From: Serinus canaria
Lineage: Eukaryota > Chordata > Aves > Passeriformes > Fringillidae
DNA length: 64,000 nucleotides
Direction of reading: 5' to 3'
Assembly (NCBI RefSeq): GCF_022539315.1
Contig: NC_066327.1
Coordinates: 15,834,834-15,898,833, forward strand
In this document: positions 57,643 through 64,000 of the stretch, one piece after another
Layout of the letters: the number at the start of each line of letters is the position of its first letter
Position numbering within the stretch: position 1 is the first letter of the stretch
Translations under genes and position numbers: made by a program
Notes under the pieces: generated by a model
Told to the model about the DNA's origin: nothing
Databases searched by the model: none
What the model saw: only the letters and a program-made list of their open reading frames with translations

Positions 57643-60600
57643 TCTCACTATTGCTTATCTGCAGCCTTGGATGGCAGGGAGGAGAAGGGGATGGGTTTGA
57701 CAGGATGCCTCGGTGCCCCAGCTGTGGAGCTGCCGCAGCGCTCACATGGAGTCTGAGTTAACCAAATGATCAAAAGGCAAGCCCACCTCCCACCTTGCTG
57801 AGGAGGTAACAGCCTCTGTTCCTGGGGATGGCCTTTCCCAGCAGAGAAATGTCCCACCAGCACTGATAAAAGTGAAGCCACTCAAGGATGGGGCGTCCCA
57901 AAGCAGACAGAGCTGACACCGACAGGCTGAGATAGCACTGCCTGTACAAAGCAGGAGGGAAGGATGCTGCAAGTTTGTCCAAATGGACTGTTCACTTGGA
58001 GAACCATAATTGGATGGGTTTCAATTTGCAAAATGGAGAGTAACAAAAAGCAAGGAGGAGCTCCACTTTTTCTAGCTTTAGAATGGTCCCAGTGCCTGCA
58101 GGTGGAGCAGATGCATGTGTTGGTGGCACCTGTCTGCAGCAGATTTTCTCATCCCAAAGCGAGGGGCTGCCTGAGTGGGAGGACAATTTGTAAACCATCA
58201 GTTCAGGGCATTTACCCAAGAAAATCTCCCTTTTTTTCCCCTGTTTCTGGTTCATCCACAAAACTTTTCCAAACTGGCCAGCTGGAGAATCCTCTCATCC
58301 CTGGCTCTCCACCTAATGGAGACTTGACTGATGCTTCCAATATTTTCACTTACTGAACACTCTTTAGCAGCTGAGCCAAAAGGCACCTGGCTCTCTTTGG
58401 AACCTCTATCCACCTGCTTTATTTGGAAAACCTCAGGGGAGAGCAAGGCTGGAAAACAATGCATTAGAAAAATCCCAAGGATTTTTGCTTTGAGTGACTG
58501 TAACACATCTGTGCATTTAGGAAAATATTTCACCTTTGCACCAGGACCAGGAATTTTTCTTATCTGCATGAGAATCACCTAAACACAATGAAGTTACCCT
58601 CCATTTAATAGCAATTTCTCCAGGCTTTCTCCATGCCTGGAATGCTGTAGCATCTTTTAACCTCCAAAATTCTTTTCATTCATGCTGCAACAATCTCACG
58701 TGGAGTACCCCAAATCCATGGTTGCTTTTGACCTCACAGTCTGCACTTTAAATCCAGGGCTAAAATTCCTGGTTATTTCCTCTCCACACGGGGATAGGCA
58801 AAGGAAAACCTCTCACACCTTCAGAGCACTGGGACAGCCCTGAAATGAAGGAGGGACTGAAAAACTCTGAGGTTCAGGACCTTGCTGTGGAACAAAGCTG
58901 GGAGCTCAGCAACAGGGATAAAACTAAATATTGAATTGTTACTTTGCTGCACAAGCACTGTGCATCCTGTGCACTTTGGGACACTCAGGCTTTAGGGGGG
59001 AAAGGCAGAGCTGAAATAAACCCAAAAGCCTGACAGGGAATGTACACCACAGAGTCACATCCTGAGTGCCGAGGGCTTGGCTTTGCAGCTCCCACCATGG
59101 CCCTTTCCCCTCATGTGTGATACACACAAAAAGTAGCTCAGAGGGACTCCAGCCATACAAGAGGCTTTTTCAAAATGAGGATTTACTCCAGGGCCAGTGG
59201 AGCTTACAATAAAAATGTACACAGAGACAGCAGCATTTACTGCCCTCAGAACACAGAGCAGAAATCCCTATTGCAGGACATTTTATCCCACTGGAACTTT
59301 AATCCAGCTAATGCTAACAAGTGGCTCAGAATAAACGTGGTGGGAATGAGGACAGGAATGGGAATCTCTTTCCATTAGATCTCCACCATGGAGTTACCCC
59401 AGCCCATTGCCTCCTCCTGCACAACACCAAAACCCCGAGCAGCAGGAAGGATCAGCCTGCAGAGCTCTCCCATCCCTGATGAAATTCAATTCACGCTGGG
59501 ATTTTCCTCTCTGTTTTGCCACAGCTTCCATCACCTGCAGTGCAGAGCGCTGCCTGAATGTGAACTACTGGATCAGGTTCATATTTTGTAAATATTATTG
59601 TTCTTCCCTGAACTTTGGCATCAATGAGAGCAAAGCTGGAGAGGCTGGAATATGACACAAGGCTTTGGGGCTTGGCGCTGTTATTTGTCCATTTTTTAAA
59701 AAGTGGGGAGGGACAAGGAAAAGGATAGTTTAGAATTGTGGTTAAACACTTTTTTTTCTCTAGAGACATCGAGGATTTTGGCTTTGCTTTGTTTATTCTT
59801 CCCTGGGACTAAGTAAAGTCATATTTTTAAACATAGGACATCGCCCCCTTTCCTTTTATATGCTGAAATCCTGAGAGTTGTTCTAGACAGGGCTCAGGCT
59901 GCTCTGACTACTTGGAGTTAAATGCATCTTTCAGAGCATTTTCTTGTGGCCTAAGAACATATTTATCTTTTCAGTCATTCCACTTTGATGTACCTTTGTT
60001 CACTTTCCAGGGGCAGTGCAGTTTCATGACTTTTTTTCTTTTAAATCACAATATGTCAATAAAATTTCTAATTTTTCACCTCAGTTCTGCTATGAAAGTT
60101 CAAGCACGTGAGAGACCCTTCTAATTCAAATATTTAAAATGTGATCAGCACTTCGGGGTCTCATTGAATCAGTGCTTCAATATTTTTTTATTTCTCTTTG
60201 GGGAGTTTATTATCTTTTTACTTTTTTGGAAAGTGGATGCCTGATCTAATTCTGACACACAAAACTAAGGGCACATTATTACTAAAGCACGTTTTGACTC
60301 TGAAAATCAGTGAAAAGCATGGTTGAAAGCATGGATGTACCCCCTCATTCCAGGATGGAAGCCATGGAGCAGCTGATCCTGAACTACACACACAGAGACA
60401 GTGATGGAAACAACTTCTTCTGGACACAGTGAAGGGAAAAAACCTCAGAAAATAATTCAGGGTGGAGATTTCCACCTCTCTGGGCTGGCTGTGCCTAAAT
60501 TCCAAACCCAGGGAATGAGGATCCTGGAGGAGTCAGTCTCCCTGTGAGGACAGTGTCGAGTATCCCTGAGCTGGAGGTCGGGAATTCCTTGGGCACCGGG

Positions 60601-61440
60601 GGCTGTGCAGGGGCAGCTGCAGGGCTGGGGTGGGGAAGGCATCTGGGAAGAAGCACAGCAGAGCCTGACAGCTCAGAGAGGGCCAGATGTTTTCATCATT
60701 ATGGAAAAAAATCTGCTGGTGCCTCTTTGCCCAGAGAAACCCTGGAGGAGGAAATGTCCTCTTGAGCTCTGATCAAGGCTGAACATTAAAACTGCGCTGG
60801 GCCAGGGTCAGGAAAACAACAGAAATCAGAGGAAAGGATCTTTTGTGACTCCAGCTCTAACCTTAAATGAGAAGGTGCCCCAAAAAGCTGCCATGCCTCC
60901 CCAGGGACCTTTTCCCAAATCAGAGCTGCAGAGCAGGGCCTGCCCTGGGGCCCCAGCGGTGTTTCCCCAGCAGCATCACCCCCGTGCTCTCCTCCCTCCC
61001 CTCGCAGCAGGTGCTGCCCCGGGATGGGCGCTCCTGGGACACACGGACACACCCGGCGATGCTCAAGGACACCGGGCACAGCAAGAACGCAGCCAGGGCC
61101 TGGAGATCCCTGCGCTGCCTTTAAAATCCAGCTCTGAGGTTTTTAAACTGTCCCCCTGCCCCTGAGGGACACAACCCCCCCCATCCCAAAGCCGAGATCC
61201 ACCCAAGCCCCTTCTCCCGGGCAGCTCCTCGGGGTTGATCCCTTCGCTCAGATTCCTCCTCTCCCAAAACCAGCTTGGCCCCCTCGCACTAATTTTAGCT
61301 TTCAGGCACGGCAGATACGATGTCATTAAAAACCAAAAGTAACTCCAAAGGACCGCCCGGGAGAAGAGCGGACAGAAGTGTAAGATAGTGGCAACAGCCA
61401 ACCCCAAATCCTTTCGATTCTACAGCAAATAAAACCTGCC
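57643..61440. other. Intergenic DNA with a candidate enhancer near 59.96 kb
   Basis: No gene is recognised. The 59.8-60.13 kb part is AT-rich, of normal complexity and dense in transcription-factor words. Within 25 bp it has a GATA site (TTATCT, 59963), a TEAD/M-CAT site (CATTCCA, 59976) and an NKX-like CACTTTG (59981). See the findings for interpretation. Confidence 0.45.
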
Positions 61441-61776
61441 TCCGAAATGAAAGGGCGATTAACGTTGTGTGCGTTTCACTTCGAATTTTTTTTTGTTGTT
61501 GTTTTTGTTATTTAATTGACAAATAGAAAAGGCGGCGGCGGCTGGGCTTGATCGGGGCAGGAATCGCACAGAGCTGGTCGGGAGGAAAGCACCGAGGCAC
61601 CCGGGCACTTCTCCCTCCATTCCGCCAGTTTTTTTGTTGGATTTCCAGGATTCCAAGAAAAAAAAAATAAAAGGTGCTGTTTAAAAGGTGTTTTCCCCTC
61701 TACCGCTGCAAAACGGGCTGATAATTAAGGCAAAATTTAGGGGAAAAAAATTCAGACCTGCTTTTATTTATGCGAC

Positions 61777-61791
61777 ATTTCTTCGAAGAAA

Positions 61792-61792
<1 letters not shown>
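61777..61792. repeat. 16-bp perfect palindrome ATTTCTTCGAAGAAAT
   Basis: Perfectly self-complementary. It also contains TTCGAA and reads as paired TTC/GAA units like a heat-shock element. It sits just left of the TTA/TAA microsatellite. Confidence 0.9.

Positions 61793-61798
<6 letters not shown>

Positions 61799-61890
<92 letters not shown>
61799..61890. repeat. Inverted compound microsatellite (TTA)n-(TAA)n
   Basis: About 16 TTA units run directly into about 14 TAA units through a TATATA centre. The interval 61807-61890 is a perfect 84-bp palindrome centred at 61848/61849. Such DNA readily extrudes as a cruciform and is unstable in cloning and sequencing. Confidence 0.97.
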
Positions 61891-62010
61891 GCGAAAATAT
61901 CCAAAACTTGAAAATTTTACTCAGAATAGGAAAAAAAAAAAGGAACAAGGAAAAAACTTAGAATAACTTTTACAAGTTTCGTTTCTTTCTACCCTTTTGT
62001 TCTTGCCATG

Positions 62011-62024
62011 CACTTGAGATATCT
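62011..62024. promoter_or_regulatory. Overlapping NKX2-5 and GATA motifs (CACTTGAGATATCT)
   Basis: CACTTGA (62011-62017) is the complement of the NKX2-5 element TYAAGTG. AGATATCT (62017-62024) is a palindromic GATA site sharing one base with it. NKX2-5 and GATA4 are known to cooperate at paired sites, including in NKX2-5 autoregulation. Function here is inferred from motif and likely gene neighbourhood. Confidence 0.35.
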
Positions 62025-62589
62025 GTGTTTCATGTACGGTAACTCATAGATTCATCATGCTGATGAAAACCCTTTCTCCTGCGTGTATTTACCAGTCTCT
62101 CTTTCTTATATATTTTAATTTTGCAGTGATTTCTTCCAAAACATTTGCTTTCTATAAAAGAAGCCGCGGGAGCACCCGGAGTTTTTTGTTTCCGGAGAGG
62201 ATGCAAAAATGAAACAATTCGGAGAAACCGATCCATTCCCCGTCAGACCTTTACAAAACCCAACAACGGATAATTTCCCCGCTTCCCAAAAAAAAAAAAA
62301 ATAAAACCGGCTCAAAGTCCTGGTCCTGCTCCGGCAGGGTTGAGTTTTTCCCGGTGCCTCCGTTTGCGGGATTCAGGAGTGGGGAAGGAGGACCCGGCTC
62401 TGCCAAACGCATCTCAGGGCAAAAATAACCAAATAATCGCGGGTCCGAGAGCTCCGTGGTAGCGGGGGGTATTCCTTTCTTCTTTTTTTTTAGTTTTTTT
62501 TTATTTTGGTAGTTGGTTCGTTGAATTTGGAGGCGATGTTGGCTTTTGAGGAGGGGTTGTTGTGGGTTTTTTTGAAATTATTTATTATT

Positions 62590-64000
62590 ACCTGTAAGAG
62601 GCGCGGCGCTCCCAGCAGGAGCTCACCCTGGGGAGAGGAGGAACATTTCCAGGGCAGCGGGGAGGCTCCCTCGGGGCAGCCCAGCCCCAAGAGCGGCAAA
62701 AGCAGCGGGGCCGAAGCGGGAATTCGCTTTTCTGGAGCAAGGGCACGGCAGGGAGGGCAGAGCGGCCACCCCGAGCAGGCCCCGCGGGAGCGGCGGGGAC
62801 AGGGAAGGGGACAGGGACACACAGCCCGTGGCTTGCCCCAGGACAGCCGATTTCATGGCTCTCCGGTTGTGGGTGACAGTCTGGGAGAAAAGGGGACACG
62901 GCAGGGAGACGCCGGAGAGGAGCCGGGGGTCAGGGCTTGTAACTCAAGTCACACGGGTTCATCCTGCCATCCGTCTCGGCGGAGCTGATCCCTCGAGAAG
63001 GGGCTGATCCCTCAGGAAGGGCCTTTTCCAGAGGGTAGGGATGGATCCTGCCGCGGGAGCCCCGGGGGAAGGCGCAGCGCTCGGCGGGGCTGAGCCGGCA
63101 CCCCCGGGCCGGGCGATGCCGGAACGCGGTCGGTCCCTCACCTTTGCGGCTGTGTGCGGGCGAGGACAGAACACTTTTAAGACAAATTAAAGCCCGAACA
63201 CCCTCTCATGTTAAACGTGACTCCCCCTGACCGGCCCTGCCCCCCCGGGCTCCCCAGGAGCGCCAAGCGCGCACGGTGACATCGCAAGACAGATCGGATT
63301 TTACACGGCCAGCAGGAAGTACCCGAGAAGTCAGACCTCTATCTCCTCTGGAAAACATCGTGCGGACAGACAAGCCGCAAACAGCCTGAAATCTTGCGGC
63401 AGTTTCGGGCTTCCCGGCCGAGCACCGCTCCCGTTCCCAGCGGAGCCGCTGGGACCCCTCTGCCCGGGGACAAAGCCCCGCCGTGTTCAGAGCTTTGTCT
63501 TTCGAAGCAGCCCAGACTTCCCAGTGCCCGGAAGGTATTTCGTTCTTGAAACTGTTTTCCTGTCCATCACCGGACACCGGTGCGTCCCGGCCGCGGACGC
63601 GTGTGACAAAGCATTGTCACATCAAAGTCTCGTCGGTCATTTAATTCCTCGACCCTAAAAAACACGGTACGGCTCTTGCCCTGAGTGTTTCCCCATGGAA
63701 ACGTAACGAAAAACAGCTTTGGGGATTACCTGGACGCGTAAAAAAATCTTTTCCAGGAGCGCAGAAAACCGGCGGGTCCGAAACAAGAGCAAATAACGAG
63801 ACCGCTGCCCGGGGACGCGGAGAGGGCGACGGGAAGGTCGGCGAAGTGCCCCATCGCCCTCTGTTCACCAGCGAACCCAGCACAGTTACAAGTAGAAAGA
63901 AAAAAAAAGTTACAGGCAGGGTAAAATTAAAGCTTTTCATTTCTCTGCCCAGCTCCCGGCTTTCGCTTCAGCCGCGGGGGGAAAACTCTTCCAGCACCCG
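62590..64000. promoter_or_regulatory. CpG-rich block at the right edge
   Basis: CpG and GC content rise from about 62.59 kb and remain high to the end, with alternating AT-richer parts. No known coding exon is readable. Conserved gene order (the STC2 3' end facing the NKX2-5 5' side in mammals) makes upstream sequence of NKX2-5 on the + strand the best guess. A TGTGACAA-AGCA-TTGTCACA dyad with opposed SOX-like cores lies at 63602-63621. Confidence 0.6.

Larger units (their letters stand above)
61441..62589. other. AT-rich transition zone before the right-hand CpG block
   Basis: AT-rich sequence with T and A runs, scattered CpGs and a GGCGGCGGCGG patch near 61532. It contains the inverted (TTA)/(TAA) repeat and the NKX/GATA motif listed separately. 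No exon is recognised. Confidence 0.5.

Noticed and set aside
57408..57761. Frames with repeated Thr-Asp-Arg-Gln or Ser-Val-Cys-Leu units
   Set aside because: They are direct read-outs of the (CAGA)n microsatellite and its complement.
61700..61961. Peptides with long Leu or Asn runs on both strands
   Set aside because: They are translations of the TTA/TAA microsatellite.
1..64000. CRISPR arrays, bacterial operons, integrated viral genes, tRNA or rRNA genes
   Set aside because: No regularly spaced repeats, ribosome-binding-site-led gene strings, viral polymerase, envelope or gag-like frames, or cloverleaf structures were seen. The window is vertebrate genomic DNA.

Overview
The window is vertebrate nuclear DNA, almost certainly from a bird and probably a songbird. 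It holds one split protein gene, stanniocalcin-2 (STC2), whose four coding exons all have GT/AG boundaries. It also holds 5'-truncated CR1 LINE 3' ends, the usual interspersed repeat of birds, and no mammalian-type SINEs. The bird assignment rests on the protein, the CR1 tails and the compact intergenic DNA. The order and species are not fixed by anything I can read.

Layout. Bases 1 to about 28.8 kb are a non-coding, moderately AT-rich stretch upstream of STC2 with no recognisable exon. It carries three CR1 tails, a 97%-identical 349-bp direct duplication (12561-12909 and 16119-16467), a more diverged repeated pair (17141-17362 and 20191-20402), a near-perfect 68-bp palindrome (6970-7037), small tandem duplications and microsatellites. 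From about 28.9 to 31.6 kb lies a CpG island with the STC2 promoter region, a G-quadruplex motif, exon 1 and the start of intron 1. STC2 coding sequence runs from 30309 to 39264 on the + strand in four exons, giving 301 residues. A roughly 3.3-kb 3' UTR follows, ending near a poly(A) signal at 42530.

From 42.6 to about 61.4 kb is a second non-coding stretch with purine-rich tracts, a 442-bp GGAGA-type minisatellite (51930-52371), one antisense CR1 (54375-54690) and a (CAGA)n tract. The last 1.4 kb (62590-64000) is a second CpG-rich block. In mammals the 3' end of STC2 faces the 5' side of NKX2-5. This block is therefore plausibly the upstream region of NKX2-5, though no NKX2-5 exon is visible.

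Biology. STC2 is a secreted disulfide-linked glycoprotein hormone. It covalently inhibits the IGFBP protease PAPP-A and is induced by the PERK/ATF4 arm of the unfolded-protein response. Two sequence details fit such control: an out-of-frame upstream ORF overlapping the STC2 start, and an exact CARE-type ATF4 motif 379 bp inside intron 1. I saw nothing that looks like a wholly new gene system. The most notable unexplained structures are the 68-bp palindrome, the gapless 349-bp duplication, and candidate cardiac regulatory motifs towards the right edge.
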